A DNA stretch of 64,000 nt, taken from the NCBI GenBank assembly GCA_019638625.1, contig JAHBTK010000003.1:248001-312000 (forward strand), in the 5' to 3' direction. Made by a program: the position numbers and the translations under genes. The stretch is from Chitinophagaceae bacterium. Its GTDB lineage: Bacteria; Bacteroidota; Bacteroidia; Chitinophagales; Chitinophagaceae. Below, piece after piece: positions 1 through 9,372 of this stretch; the first letter of the stretch is position 1; the number at the start of each line of letters is the position of its first letter. A model generated the notes under the pieces. That model saw only the letters and a program-made list of their open reading frames with translations, was not told the DNA's origin and ran no database searches.

Positions 1-1521
1 GGCAGTACCTCTTGGTACGATGGTCACTTTCAACAACGGATAGGCATGCTCCAGGTACCATCCGCAGATCGCGTGACCTGCCTCATGATACGCGATGATC
101 TCTTTCTCGTCGGGGGATATGATCTTATTCTTTTTCTCCAATCCACCTATTACCCTGTCAATAGCATCCTGGAAATCATCCATTTCCACTTCTGATTTTC
201 CTTTTCTGGCAGCTATCAATGCAGCTTCATTACACACGTTGGCGATATCAGCGCCGGCAAATCCCGGTGTTTGTTCCGCCAGTTTATGCACATCCAGTTT
301 GGAAGATGTTTTGATCGGTTTGAGGTGTACATGAAAGATCTCTTCTCTTCCTTTTACATCCGGTTTGTCGATGGTGATCTGCCTGTCGAAACGGCCCGGT
401 CGCAAGAGTGCGCTATCCAGTACATCGGGGCGGTTGGTAGCCGCCAGGATGATGATACCGCTATCGGTACCGAAACCGTCCATTTCCACCAGCAACTGGT
501 TGAGCGTGTTCTCCCTTTCATCATTGCTCATCATCACGTTCTTACCACGGGCACGGCCAATGGCGTCAATCTCATCTATAAAAATGATACAGGGCGCCTT
601 TTCACGGGCTTGTTTAAACAGATCCCTTACCCTGCTGGCACCCACACCAACAAATAACTCCACAAAGTCAGAACCACTCATACTGAAGAAAGGTACCTGC
701 GCTTCTCCCGCCATGGCTTTTGCCAACAGTGTTTTACCGGTTCCCGGAGACCCTACCAGCAATGCACCTTTAGGTATTTTACCTCCCAGGGCAGTATATT
801 TCTTGGGGTTTTTCAGGAAATCGACTATTTCCATCACTTCCTGCTTGGCTTCTTCCAGTCCGGCCACATCGGCAAAAGTGATATTTACTTTTGTTCCTTT
901 CTCAAACAATGTCGCCTTTGATTTGCCAATGCTGAATATCCCTCCGGGGCCACCACCGCCACCGGGACCGCCTACCTTACGCATCATCAGGATGAAGAGC
1001 AGGGCAAACATCAGCAGGGGAAACAAATAACTTAAAAACGAACCGAACCATTCCGGGTCGCTTACGATATTTACCGGCACTTCCTTTACATCGGGATGCT
1101 CCTTATAAAACTCCGCGAGTGCAGTTCCCTGGTAGGTTTTTGCATCCGCTATCTCAAATTGAAACTGGGGACCCTCCGAACGGGAAGCGTTCGCCCATTT
1201 ATCTTTCAGGATAGAGCGATACACCTGCTTATTTAAACTGTCCTTGTGAATGTACACCCTAACGACATCCTTGTTCTTAACCAGTTCCAGCTTCTGAACA
1301 TCGTTGTTGACAAGCATTTCCTGGCGGAACTTCAGGTCTGTAATAACGTTAGCTGCCGGCGTAGCCACCTGGAAAAAATTAAGCCCCAACAACACCAGCA
1401 CCACAATACCATATACCCAGTAGATATTGAATTTGGGTCCTTTGCGCTGCGACTTATCATCCCCTCCATCGCCTCTCTTATTGTTGAAACCGGGGCTGTT
1501 ACCCTTATTATCCTGTGTCAT
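1..1521 (-). CDS. ftsH: ATP-dependent zinc metalloprotease FtsH, C-terminal end missing
   Basis: Membrane-anchored AAA+ protease that degrades misfolded and short-lived membrane and cytosolic proteins. About 507 codons are present; the rest of the peptidase domain lies beyond the window start. Reading from the ATG at 1521: a hydrophilic Asn/Gly/Lys-rich N-terminus, a first membrane segment near residues 33-53, a periplasmic domain, a second membrane segment near 162-183, a Gly/Pro-rich linker, then the AAA domain with Walker A GSPGTGKT (about residue 260), Walker [12 protein letters not shown], the second region of homology [20 protein letters not shown], and the zinc-binding HEAGH near residue 479. 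It follows rsfS by 54 bp on the same strand, so the two are probably cotranscribed. Family assignment is certain. Confidence 0.97.
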   Translation of the reverse strand, partial: MTQDNKGNSPGFNNKRGDGGDDKSQRKGPKFNIYWVYGIVVLVLLGLNFFQVATPAANVITDLKFRQEMLVNNDVQKLELVKNKDVVRVYIHKDSLNKQVYRSILKDKWANASRSEGPQFQFEIADAKTYQGTALAEFYKEHPDVKEVPVNIVSDPEWFGSFLSYLFPLLMFALLFILMMRKVGGPGGGGGPGGIFSIGKSKATLFEKGTKVNITFADVAGLEEAKQEVMEIVDFLKNPKKYTALGGKIPKGALLVGSPGTGKTLLAKAMAGEAQVPFFSMSGSDFVELFVGVGASRVRDLFKQAREKAPCIIFIDEIDAIGRARGKNVMMSNDERENTLNQLLVEMDGFGTDSGIIILAATNRPDVLDSALLRPGRFDRQITIDKPDVKGREEIFHVHLKPIKTSSKLDVHKLAEQTPGFAGADIANVCNEAALIAARKGKSEVEMDDFQDAIDRVIGGLEKKNKIISPDEKEIIAYHEAGHAICGWYLEHAYPLLKVTIVPRGTA

Positions 1522-1575
1522 ATATTCTTCTTAAAATATTTGATTTGTAATATAGCTGATTAATTATTTATGTAT

Positions 1576-1980
1576 TTATGCCGGATCGTGTTCTGCCTGT
1601 TCGGCATCGCTCCACATTTCCTCCAGTTTATAAAACTTGCGGGTCTCACTCTGAAACACATGCGCTACCACGTCCACATAATCAATCAGTACCCACTGCA
1701 GGGCCTGGTGTCCTTCATGGCGATAGGGTACTTCACCAGTGGCCTTTTTCACTTCTTCTTCAATCGCATCTGCGATCGCTTTGACCTGCACATTGGTAGC
1801 GGCTTCGCAGACTATAAAAAAATCCGCCACGGCCTCCGGAATTTTACGCAGGTCAAGTGAAATAATATTTTCTCCTTTTTTTTGACGGATAGCGTTAATG
1901 ATGGATTTAAATAGTTTACTGTTCCTGGTTAACCTAGCTGTTCGTTTGGGGCGTGTAGATAATACCTGTAATGCTGTCAA
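1576..1980 (-). CDS. rsfS: Ribosomal silencing factor RsfS (Iojap family)
   Basis: Binds ribosomal protein L14 and blocks subunit joining during starvation (known for the family). The 134-residue product has the family core: KKGENIISLDLRKIPEAVADFFIVCEA, then VQVKAIADAIEEEV and the C-terminal QWVLIDYVDVVAHVF motif. No ATG lies in frame before the conserved core and a stop codon sits just upstream, so the start is the TTG at 1980. It is directly upstream of ftsH on the same strand (54-bp gap), a plausible operon. The last 15 or so residues are acidic and look variable. Confidence 0.93.
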   Translation of the reverse strand: MTALQVLSTRPKRTARLTRNSKLFKSIINAIRQKKGENIISLDLRKIPEAVADFFIVCEAATNVQVKAIADAIEEEVKKATGEVPYRHEGHQALQWVLIDYVDVVAHVFQSETRKFYKLEEMWSDAEQAEHDPA

Positions 1981-2117
1981 TAGAAATTATTTTAAGTTAT
2001 CGTACCTGTTAAAACGGGTATAATCAAATTTTGTTATCTGAAAAATATTGTTTCAGGTTATTTGTTTTTACTAATCCCTAACTTGCTCAAAAATAGCAAT
2101 TAATTCCATATTTTCTT

Positions 2118-2855
2118 ATGCAATCGCTGGGGCATCCATTTACTGTTTTACCATCTGTTGACAGCACCAACAACTATGCCATGCAAAAGGTACATGCCCG
2201 ATTGGCAAAGCATGGCGCGGCCTGGCTGGCGCTGGAGCAAACCCACGGAAAGGGGCAGCGTGGAAAACACTGGATCGCCAACAAAGGGGAGAATATCTAC
2301 CTGAGCATTGTGGCAGAGCCTGATTTTTTGAAGCCGGACAAGGCCTTCAGCCTGGTAGCCGCCGTAGCTTTGGGAACTTACAACTTTGTTAAAAAATATT
2401 TAGGAGAAAAAACAGCCATAAAGTGGCCAAATGATATCTATTGGGGTGACAGAAAGGCAGTTGGCATCCTGATAGAGAATATTATCCAGCCGAATAAATG
2501 GACATATTCTGTTATAGGTATCGGGGTTAATATTAACCAGGTAGCATTCGACAGCTCGCTGAAAAACCCCGTTTCATGGAAACAGGTTACAGGCATCACT
2601 TATGATGTGATTTCGCTGGCAAGGGAACTTTGTGGTTTTATTGACAGCAGTTACCGGGAGTTGACCGCCGGTGAATCCATAATTTTGCAGGATTATCAGA
2701 ACGCAATGTACAAACTCAATCAACCGGTGCAATTCAGAAGGAGAACTACCGAATTCTCCGCTGTTGTGAAAGGAGTCACCAAAGACGGAAAACTGGTAAT
2801 CAGCGGCGAGCAAACAGAACAGGTAGATTGGGGAAGCGTTGAATGGCTGATATAA
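2118..2855 (+). CDS. birA: Biotin--[acetyl-CoA-carboxylase] ligase
   Basis: Attaches biotin to the carrier protein of biotin-dependent carboxylases. The 245-residue product has the catalytic core only: the biotin/AMP-binding region with EQTHGKGQRGKHWIANKGENIYLSI, then AIKWPNDIYWGDRKAVGILIEN and the IGIGVNINQ motif, followed by a small SH3-like C-terminal domain. There is no N-terminal helix-turn-helix, so it should be a monofunctional (class I) ligase without repressor activity. It is divergent from rsfS and its 3' end overlaps the next gene by 13 bp, suggesting translational coupling. Confidence 0.95.
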   Translation: MQSLGHPFTVLPSVDSTNNYAMQKVHARLAKHGAAWLALEQTHGKGQRGKHWIANKGENIYLSIVAEPDFLKPDKAFSLVAAVALGTYNFVKKYLGEKTAIKWPNDIYWGDRKAVGILIENIIQPNKWTYSVIGIGVNINQVAFDSSLKNPVSWKQVTGITYDVISLARELCGFIDSSYRELTAGESIILQDYQNAMYKLNQPVQFRRRTTEFSAVVKGVTKDGKLVISGEQTEQVDWGSVEWLI

Positions 2856-3502
2856 ACAGGCTGATGACAAATTTTATTCCCATATTTCCTTTGGGTATCG
2901 TGGTGTATCCCGGCGAAAAAGTTAACCTGCACATTTTTGAGCCAAGGTATGTACAATTGATCAACGAATGTTTTTCGGAAAGGAAGCCTTTTGGCATTCC
3001 CGTGATTATAGAACAGGCACTTAAAGACACAGGCACACTGGTACGGATAGCCGAAGTTGTGAAAACCTACGACAATGGCGAAATGGATATCTCGGTAGAA
3101 GGCCAGGAAGTTTTTACAATACTGGAAGTGATCAAATCCATTCCCGAAAAACTATATAGTGGCGCTATCGTAAACTACCCCGTCAACGAAATGGTGACCA
3201 GGTATACCATCATGAAACAAATACTGGGTAATGTCCGTACCATGCACCAGTTGCTGGATATCAGCAAAGAATTTGCAAAAGCGGATGACACCCTCACCTC
3301 TTACGATGTGGCGCACCATGCAGGATTATCGCTGCAGCAGGAATACGAAGTACTTGAATTATTGTTCGAATCCCAGCGCCTGGAATACATTAAAAGGCAC
3401 CTTGCAAAAACCATCCCGGTACTGCAGGAGGCAAAATCACTAGTGGAAAAAGTGAAGCTGAACGGTCATTTTAAGCACCTGGATTCTTCGGGTTGGGGGT
3501 AA
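2843..3502 (+). CDS. LON peptidase substrate-binding domain protein
   Basis: A 219-residue cytosolic protein made of the LON N-terminal substrate-binding domain without ATPase or protease. The signature is FIPIFPLGIVVYPGEKVNLHIFEPRY near the N-terminus, which is typical of stand-alone LAN-type proteins. The helical C-terminal half (residues 120-200) resembles the extension seen in the family. The start at 2843 lies inside birA; a second Met eight codons on (2864) directly precedes the conserved core and could be the real start. Function of stand-alone members is not established; a role in proteostasis is inference only. Confidence 0.88.
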   Translation: MADINRLMTNFIPIFPLGIVVYPGEKVNLHIFEPRYVQLINECFSERKPFGIPVIIEQALKDTGTLVRIAEVVKTYDNGEMDISVEGQEVFTILEVIKSIPEKLYSGAIVNYPVNEMVTRYTIMKQILGNVRTMHQLLDISKEFAKADDTLTSYDVAHHAGLSLQQEYEVLELLFESQRLEYIKRHLAKTIPVLQEAKSLVEKVKLNGHFKHLDSSGWG

Positions 3503-4265
3503 GCCCCGGCTTCTATTGCTTTGTGGTACTTCGGCCCTGCGTGTCTTCGTGGTTCAAAAAAACAAATAATTGCTGCAAACGATTGTTTTTAGTATCTGTC
3601 AGGAACGGAGTCCGGTGCTATTGCTGACGAAGAGATCAAGAAACCAGTTGATATTGTCCGTGCCTTGTTAGCCCCGTCTTTACCAGGGTCTGGTAAAGTA
3701 CCTCCTCAGTTATTTCCGGGATAGGGGCTCAAGTAAGCGAATGAAATTAATGATATTGACAATTTTGGGTTTTATATTACCAGTAGTTACCTGTGCAGGA
3801 ACATTTCAATCTCCCAAAAAGAGATCATCAATAACACCGGGATAATACGCTTAGGGAACACGAATGAGGTTATCATAAGAGAGAAAGATAATTAATAATA
3901 AGACATTCTTTTTACCAGATATCTGTCCGAGCATACTTCAATTTGTATGCAGCAAAAAACATACATGGAGGTTCAAAATAATCATTGGCATTCATCTGCC
4001 TATTTATTACGTGTAGCTTTACTTTTTAAAAGCTATTCTTCCCCGTCCCAACAATGTCATTTCCCGTATTCATTGACAAAAGCACAAATGTTTAAATTTA
4101 TAGAATCTATAGACTTTTTATCAATTATATCCAGAGGACTTGACCTTCACCAGTCCAATCATTTTTGTTTATTTCGGATGAGAACCGAATACAATCTGCT
4201 ATATCTGCTGTAGGCTTGCTTGCGGACAACCGGTTCGTGAAGACACGAAGCAGGGTATGAACAGT
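3503..4265. other. Intergenic region with decayed coding fragments
   Basis: No intact gene is convincing here. The stretch 3510-3560 resembles an AT-rich intergenic filler. A 43-codon open fragment without a start (3593-3724, + strand) and another short reading frame ending at about 3895 (peptide tail VIIREKDN) look like remnants of larger genes, but no family is recognised. A short ATG frame at 3741 would encode a 34-residue hydrophobic peptide. A longer frame at 3947-4213 has no recognisable features. The segment around 3885-3935 resembles one downstream of the ATPase gene (5565-5608). Confidence 0.4.
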
Positions 4266-4325
4266 AGTGTATTTTCAAAATATAAATAGTGTATTTTCAA
4301 AATATAAATAGTGTATTTTCAAAAT
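4266..4325. repeat. 22-bp direct repeat, 2.7 copies, upstream of the ATPase gene
   Basis: Two perfect head-to-tail copies of a 22-bp unit (4266-4287 and 4288-4309) and a partial third copy (4310-4325). Each unit contains the near-perfect palindrome TATTTTCAAAATA. A related inverted version (TATATTGAAAAT) follows at about 4338-4349, just before the ATPase start codon. The position directly in front of the gene suggests an operator array or promoter repeat. Confidence 0.85.
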
Positions 4326-4358
4326 GTTTGTATTTTTATATTGAAAATCAAATTGTTC

Positions 4359-5528
4359 ATGACAAAATGGATTCCCCGCACTTTAACGAAGTACATTCAA
4401 CTGCAACAATCTAAGTTCCCGGTTTTGGCAGTTACAGGGCCAAGACAGTCAGGTAAAACAACCTTGCTAAAGCACCTTTTTCCCGAATATCAGTATATAT
4501 CGCTGGAAAATCCTGATAACCGTTCTTTTGCAACGGATGACCCAGGCGGATTTCTTGCCACCTACCCGGAAAAAGTGATATTAGATGAAGTGCAGCAGGC
4601 ACCGGCATTGTTTTCTTACCTTCAAACACATGTGGACACCAGGGGCCAAATGGGGGCATTTGTGCTCTCCGGCTCACAGAATTTTCACCTGCTAAAAAGC
4701 ATTACGCAAACCCTTGCAGGTAGGGCAGCGCTATTCAGGCTGCTTCCTTTTGACACGGAAGAACTCAACAGGGAAAATTTGCTTCCCGGTTCATTTGCCG
4801 GCGCCTGCATAAAAGGGTTTTATCCTGCGATATACGACCGTGAGATTGATCCGCCTGTTTTTTATGCCAATTATATACAAACATACATAGAGCGGGATGT
4901 AGCTCAACTCATTAATGTAGATAGTATGAATAGCTTTCGCACATTTCTGGGGTTATGCGCCGGCCGTGCAGGACAGCTTCTTAACCTGAATGCCCTGGCC
5001 AATGAATGCGGCATATCCCAGCCCACAGCCAAATCGTGGTTGTCTATTCTTCAAAGCAGCTACCTTGTTTTTTTGCTGCATCCCTATCATGAAAATTTCG
5101 GTAAGCGCCTTATCAAATCGCCTAAGCTTTATTTTTACGACACAGGGCTTTTATGCTACCTGCTTCAGTTGTACACCCCCGAAGAACTACTGCTAAACAG
5201 GCTTAAAGGGAACATTTTTGAAAATATGGTGGTCGGCAATATTCAAAAACTAAATGAGCATCATTACCGCCACAAAAGCTACTATTTCTGGCAGGACAGC
5301 AAAGGCATGGAAGTAGACCTGCTGCAAAAAACAGCAGACGGCTTTAACACGTATGAAATAAAAGCCACCCAAACGCTTACCAGCGAATTATTCAAAGGGC
5401 TTCAGCGTTTTGAAGCGCTTGCCCAACCGGGAAAAGTGATATCGCACCTCATCTATGGCGGCGAAAAATCATTGCAACGAAGCGGCGCAACAGTGATGGG
5501 CTGGAATGATACTTCTATCTTTTCGTAG
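4359..5528 (+). CDS. AAA-type ATPase of the DUF4143 family (COG1373)
   Basis: A 389-residue P-loop ATPase: Walker A GPRQSGKTTLLKHLFP near residue 30, Walker B VILDEVQQAP near residue 75, sensor-like VLSGSQNF, and the C-terminal DUF4143 part with YIETYIERDV-like sequence (YIQTYIERDVAQL), FYDTGLLCYLL and a nuclease-like end (WQDSKGMEVDLL, FNTYEIKATQT). The upstream GTG at 4311 lies inside the 22-bp repeat; the ATG at 4359 directly precedes the conserved MTKWIPRTL start and is preferred. Such genes are common, often horizontally spread and of unknown biological role. Its flanks carry gene debris, in line with accessory DNA between birA and prfA. Confidence 0.9.
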   Translation: MTKWIPRTLTKYIQLQQSKFPVLAVTGPRQSGKTTLLKHLFPEYQYISLENPDNRSFATDDPGGFLATYPEKVILDEVQQAPALFSYLQTHVDTRGQMGAFVLSGSQNFHLLKSITQTLAGRAALFRLLPFDTEELNRENLLPGSFAGACIKGFYPAIYDREIDPPVFYANYIQTYIERDVAQLINVDSMNSFRTFLGLCAGRAGQLLNLNALANECGISQPTAKSWLSILQSSYLVFLLHPYHENFGKRLIKSPKLYFYDTGLLCYLLQLYTPEELLLNRLKGNIFENMVVGNIQKLNEHHYRHKSYYFWQDSKGMEVDLLQKTADGFNTYEIKATQTLTSELFKGLQRFEALAQPGKVISHLIYGGEKSLQRSGATVMGWNDTSIFS

Positions 5529-5756
5529 CAAAACTTTCATCTTTCGATTTTGACACAAGGATCAAAGATAATTAACAATAAAGACCTGCTTACCACTTGT
5601 CTGTTCTAAAAGAAGAAGTCGGCAATCCATTGGTATTCTATAATGTCCCGGTCATAAAATCATCGAAGGCATAACGAACTGCAACCGGTTTTTCTACCTG
5701 GGGGAAAAGCGTGCCCCCCGGGTGGAAAAAATGGAAAATGGTTTGAACTTAACCTG

Positions 5757-5764
5757 TAACTTTG
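5757..5764 (+). promoter_or_regulatory. Probable -7 promoter element of prfA
   Basis: TAACTTTG matches the Bacteroidota -7 consensus TAnnTTTG and lies 17 bp before the prfA ATG, implying a very short leader. No -33 TTTG at the usual 19-20 bp spacing is evident. Confidence 0.55.
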
Positions 5765-5781
5765 CGAACCTTTAAAATGCT

Positions 5782-6849
5782 ATGTTAGACAAATTAGAAG
5801 CTATAAAAGCCAGGTTCGATCAGTTGGGGGTGGCCTTAACCAACCCTGAAATTGTTAGTGATAATAAAAAGTTTACCACCACCAGCAGGGAATACCGCAG
5901 TCTTGAAAAAGTGGTGCAGGCCTATAACAGCTATAGAAAACTGCTGGATGATATCGCATTTAACCAGGAGGTGCTGAACGGAGACGACGAGGAAATGAGA
6001 GACCTGGCAAAGGAAGAATTGCCGGGACTGGAGGAAACGAAAATACAGATGGAATCGGATATCCGGCAGATGCTGATCCCCAAGGACCCGCAGGATGAAA
6101 AAAACGCTATCCTGGAGATAAGGGCGGGAACAGGGGGAGACGAGGCTTCCCTGTTTGCAGGCGACCTTGTACGCATGTACCTGCGATACAGCGAAAAAAG
6201 AGGTTGGAAAACAGCCATTCTGAGTGAAAACGAGGGAACAGTGGGAGGTTACAAGGAAGTACAAATTGAGGTGACCGGGGAAGATGTATACGGAACCCTG
6301 AAATTTGAAAGCGGCGTACACCGGGTGCAGCGGGTGCCGGACACCGAGGCCAGCGGAAGGGTACATACCAGCGCGGCTACCGTGGCCGTCATGCCTGAAG
6401 CCGAAGAAGTGGATTTTGAACTAAAGGAAAGCGATGTAAAAATGGAAACCGCCCGGAGCGGTGGCGCCGGCGGGCAAAACGTAAACAAGGTGGAAACCAA
6501 AGTAATGCTTACGCATATACCGACCGGCACTGTGGTGATATGCCAGACTGAAAGAAGCCAGTTGGGCAACCGGGAAAAAGCGATGCAAATGCTGAGAACC
6601 CGGCTGTATGAAGAGCAGGTACGCAAGCAGGAGGAAGAAATAGCCCGTCACCGGAAAAGCCTGGTGAGCACCGGAGACCGGTCCGCAAAAATAAGGACCT
6701 ACAACTTCCCCCAGGGCCGCGTAACAGACCATCGCATAGGCCTTACCGTGTATAACCTGGATGAAGTGCTGCACGGGGGATTACAGGAATTTATCGACGC
6801 CCTGCAATTTGCAGAGAACGCCGAAAAACTGACACACGAAAACGCATAA
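5782..6849 (+). CDS. prfA: Peptide chain release factor 1
   Basis: Recognises UAA and UAG stop codons and triggers release of the finished peptide. The 355-residue protein shows a coiled helical domain 1, the PCRF region with [19 protein letters not shown], and the catalytic GGQ at residues 230-232 in [12 protein letters not shown]. The codon-recognition tripeptide position reads Pro-Asp-Thr (186-188, in [13 protein letters not shown]) where E. coli RF1 has Pro-Ala-Thr. Full family length, single gene, followed by a strong hairpin at 6851-6877. Confidence 0.97.
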   Translation: MLDKLEAIKARFDQLGVALTNPEIVSDNKKFTTTSREYRSLEKVVQAYNSYRKLLDDIAFNQEVLNGDDEEMRDLAKEELPGLEETKIQMESDIRQMLIPKDPQDEKNAILEIRAGTGGDEASLFAGDLVRMYLRYSEKRGWKTAILSENEGTVGGYKEVQIEVTGEDVYGTLKFESGVHRVQRVPDTEASGRVHTSAATVAVMPEAEEVDFELKESDVKMETARSGGAGGQNVNKVETKVMLTHIPTGTVVICQTERSQLGNREKAMQMLRTRLYEEQVRKQEEEIARHRKSLVSTGDRSAKIRTYNFPQGRVTDHRIGLTVYNLDEVLHGGLQEFIDALQFAENAEKLTHENA

Positions 6850-6850
6850 A

Positions 6851-6877
6851 AAATGTGCATCGCCCGGATGCACATTT
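6851..6877. terminator. Intrinsic terminator between convergent prfA and mscL
   Basis: An 11-bp perfect stem (AAATGTGCATC at 6851-6861 with GATGCACATTT at 6867-6877) around a 5-nt loop. On the minus strand it is followed by a run of T, so it is a good terminator for mscL; it may also stop prfA transcripts. Confidence 0.8.
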
Positions 6878-6901
6878 CATATTCAAAAGGATTACTATCA
6901 A

Positions 6902-7279
6902 CTACTTTTTGAGGGCATCCCTTATCTCCGCCAGCAACTTGTCTGTAGAAGAAGGTTCTGCCGGTGGTGCGGGGGCTTCTTCCTTTTTCCGTTGAGCGGC
7001 CTTGGCAGCCTTAACAATCCAAAACAGCACAAAAGCAATTATCAGGAATTTGATTATAGCAGACAAAAAGTTCCCATATTTAACTCCGCCCCATGCGAGC
7101 TGCTCCAGGTTCTCTGCGTTAGCAGCTTTTAAAGCCGGATTTAATAACAACGGGGTAATTACATCGTCAACCAATGACGATACGATGGTACCGAAAGCTC
7201 CACCTATAATTACTGCAACGGCAAGGTCTACCACATTGCCTTTAAATGCAAACTCTTTAAATTCTTTGATGAATCCCAT
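6902..7279 (-). CDS. mscL: Large-conductance mechanosensitive channel MscL
   Basis: Inner-membrane channel that opens under hypo-osmotic shock. The 125-residue product has the N-terminal amphipathic helix (GFIKEFKEFAFKGN), the pore helix VVDLAVAVIIGGAFGTIVSSLV, the second membrane helix (FLSAIIKFLIIAFVLFWIVKA) and the cytoplasmic bundle ending in TDKLLAEIRDALKK. Length is normal. It converges with prfA at a shared hairpin. Confidence 0.97.
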   Translation of the reverse strand: MGFIKEFKEFAFKGNVVDLAVAVIIGGAFGTIVSSLVDDVITPLLLNPALKAANAENLEQLAWGGVKYGNFLSAIIKFLIIAFVLFWIVKAAKAAQRKKEEAPAPPAEPSSTDKLLAEIRDALKK

Positions 7280-7404
7280 AAAATGTTTTCTTGAAGGTTA
7301 TATAAACAGGTTTAAAATGGAACTAAATGTATTACAATACAAAGTAAAAACAACTATAATCTGTTAATATTTATTAACATTCAATACACCCTTCAGAGGG
7401 AAAA

Positions 7405-7968
7405 CTATACTACCATTATCTCTTTTTCTTTGGCAGCCAGGTGTTTATCTACAAGAGCAATATATTTATCGGTGATCTGCTGTATGTTTTTTTCGGCATC
7501 TTTCACGGCATCTTCACTCAACCCGTTCTTTTGCAGCTTTTTAATGTCTTCTATGCAATCGCGGCGGATATTTCTTACGGCCACTTTCGACTGTTCCCCT
7601 TCCGCATTCACTTTTTTAACCAGTTCTTTTCTTCTTTCCTCGGTTAACGGAGGTAAAAACAGGCGGATAATGGTTCCGTCATTCTGGGGGTTGATCCCGA
7701 TATTGGCGGCAATAATGGAACGCTCTATCGGCTGAAGCATATTTTTTTCCCAGGGCTGAATGGTAATGGTCCGGGCGTCTGCCACTGATATATTACCCAC
7801 CTGGTTAACAGGCGTGGGACTGCCATAGTAATCAACCACTATACCGTCCAGCATCTGCGGCGTAGCCCTGCCGGCCCTTATTTTTACCAGTTCCGATTCC
7901 AGGTGGTTAACCGCTTTGTTCATGGAGTCTTCACAAACATCCATTATCAATGATACATCTTCTACCAT
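7405..7968 (-). CDS. frr: Ribosome recycling factor
   Basis: Splits post-termination ribosomes together with EF-G. The 187-residue protein has the diagnostic LVKIRAGRATPQMLDGIVVDYYG segment, the ISVADARTITIQPWEK motif, and RLFLPPLTEERRKELVKKV. Full family length; ATG at 7968 starts MVEDVSLIMDV, a typical Bacteroidota N-terminus. A -7 promoter element lies 22 bp upstream, so it appears to have its own promoter although the WecA-like gene is upstream on the same strand. Confidence 0.97.
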   Translation of the reverse strand: MVEDVSLIMDVCEDSMNKAVNHLESELVKIRAGRATPQMLDGIVVDYYGSPTPVNQVGNISVADARTITIQPWEKNMLQPIERSIIAANIGINPQNDGTIIRLFLPPLTEERRKELVKKVNAEGEQSKVAVRNIRRDCIEDIKKLQKNGLSEDAVKDAEKNIQQITDKYIALVDKHLAAKEKEIMVV

Positions 7969-7989
7969 AGCTGATATGTTTCAGGGTTG

Positions 7990-7997
7990 CAAATCTA
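7990..7997 (-). promoter_or_regulatory. Promoter of frr
   Basis: On the minus strand TAGATTTG (-7 consensus TAnnTTTG) with TTTG at 8018-8021, 20 bp upstream, at the spacing expected for the -33 element. Confidence 0.65.
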
Positions 7998-8032
7998 AAC
8001 AAATGCAAATAGAAAGACAAAGACGAATTTAG

Positions 8033-9160
8033 TTAGTTGTGCTCTGCCGTTTTGGTAGACGGATTGATGGGCAGTATCCTGGAAGAAGGAACGATGTCTT
8101 TTTCGTTGAATCCTTTAACAACTTTGAGCTTCGGATTGCGCATATAATATACAAAGGCAAAGGCGCCAAAAGCTGTCGCCAGCAAAACAGGTATCACAAT
8201 GTTGTTTCCAAAGCTCCGGAGAGAATAAGCGATCAAAACAAATACGATATTGGCCATGATCAGCGTAAAACATACCATTTTATGGCTCATCCCCCTGTCC
8301 AGCAAAATATGATGGATATGGTTCCTGTCCGGGCTGAAGGGTGAGCGCCGGTTAACTATCCTGATGGAAAATACCCGCAAAGTATCAAACAGGGGAATGA
8401 TCAATATCGCTATTCCGATAGCCGGAGTTGACTGCAGGGGAAACGCCGAAACCGGGTTGCTGGCTACATTTATGAAATGCACTACCAGGATGGCATTTAC
8501 AAGCCCTATCAGCAAAGAGCCTGTATCACCCATAAATATCCTTGCCGGCGACCGGTTGAATATCAGGAAAGCCAGCAAACTGCCGCACATGGCAAATGCT
8601 AACGCCGCATATTCAATATGACCAATTATATAAAAATAAACCCCGAAGGTGAGTGTGGTAAATATGCCCAATCCTGCGGCTAACCCGTCAACACCATCTA
8701 TCAGGTTAAAAGAATTTATAATAACAATTACGGTAAGATAGGTAATAATAAGACTGATCACTTCCGGCAATTCGTTAATACCGCCAAAACCATGCATACT
8801 GCCGATAACAACTCCGCCTTTATAAATGATGATAAAAGCGGCAATAACCTGCCCTATGATCTTTTTCATAGGAGTAAGAATAAGAATATCATCTTTTAAC
8901 CCCAGGAAGAAAATAACCAACGCAGCGGCAAAGAAATACTGGAAGGCAGGAAAATCACTGAAAGACATACTCAGCAGGCAGGAAAGCATAAATCCCGCAA
9001 AAATTCCCAACCCACCTAGAGAGGGAACCGGGGTGGCATGTACTTTTCTGGCATTGGGGAGGTCGTATAGTTTCTTTATATTGGAAACATTAATAATAAC
9101 CGGGATGGCGGTATATGTGATTATGAATGCCAGAATAATGGCTAATAATATGATTTCCAT
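8033..9160 (-). CDS. wecA: WecA-type undecaprenyl-phosphate glycosyl-1-phosphate transferase
   Basis: Integral membrane enzyme of the MraY/WecA family that transfers a sugar-1-phosphate (usually GlcNAc-1-P) to undecaprenyl phosphate and so starts O-antigen or capsule synthesis. The 375-residue protein has about ten hydrophobic segments and the family motifs: NARKVHATPVPSLGGLGIF, FLGLKDDILILTPMKK, NLIDGVDGLAAGLG, NRSPARIFMGDTGSLLIG and the WecA-type HIHH (DRNHIHHILLDRGMSHK). The HIHH motif favours WecA over MraY. A clear promoter lies 20 bp upstream. The sugar specificity cannot be read from the sequence. Confidence 0.9.
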   Translation of the reverse strand: MEIILLAIILAFIITYTAIPVIINVSNIKKLYDLPNARKVHATPVPSLGGLGIFAGFMLSCLLSMSFSDFPAFQYFFAAALVIFFLGLKDDILILTPMKKIIGQVIAAFIIIYKGGVVIGSMHGFGGINELPEVISLIITYLTVIVIINSFNLIDGVDGLAAGLGIFTTLTFGVYFYIIGHIEYAALAFAMCGSLLAFLIFNRSPARIFMGDTGSLLIGLVNAILVVHFINVASNPVSAFPLQSTPAIGIAILIIPLFDTLRVFSIRIVNRRSPFSPDRNHIHHILLDRGMSHKMVCFTLIMANIVFVLIAYSLRSFGNNIVIPVLLATAFGAFAFVYYMRNPKLKVVKGFNEKDIVPSSRILPINPSTKTAEHN

Positions 9161-9179
9161 CTGGTTATTTTTAAAAATG

Positions 9180-9187
9180 CAAAGGTA
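9180..9187 (-). promoter_or_regulatory. -7 promoter element of the WecA-like gene
   Basis: TACCTTTG on the minus strand, an exact TAnnTTTG match, ending 20 bp before the ATG at 9160. Confidence 0.65.
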
Positions 9188-9344
9188 TAGTTTTTTTTAT
9201 TTTATTTTGGGTAAACAGGTCCGGATAAGAAATTTGTATAATTTTTAATACGATCTGTCTTATAAAACGGTTGGTTGCTCTCATTATTATTAAAATAAAT
9301 GAGTAAATTTTACCGCCGGAACAGGATGTTATAACAACTTACTT

Positions 9345-9352
9345 TAGCTTTG
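9345..9352 (+). promoter_or_regulatory. -7 promoter element of the transketolase gene
   Basis: TAGCTTTG matches TAnnTTTG, 20 bp before the ATG at 9373. Confidence 0.6.
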
Positions 9353-9372
9353 AAATTTTAAGATTAACTACT

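Noticed and set aside
1..1030. Several plus-strand open frames across the first kilobase
   Set aside because: They run antisense to ftsH, whose AAA and HEAGH motifs are complete in the minus-strand reading.
3947..4213. An 88-codon plus-strand frame in the birA-prfA gap
   Set aside because: No start context, no domain, unusual composition, and surrounded by decayed fragments; best seen as chance or debris.
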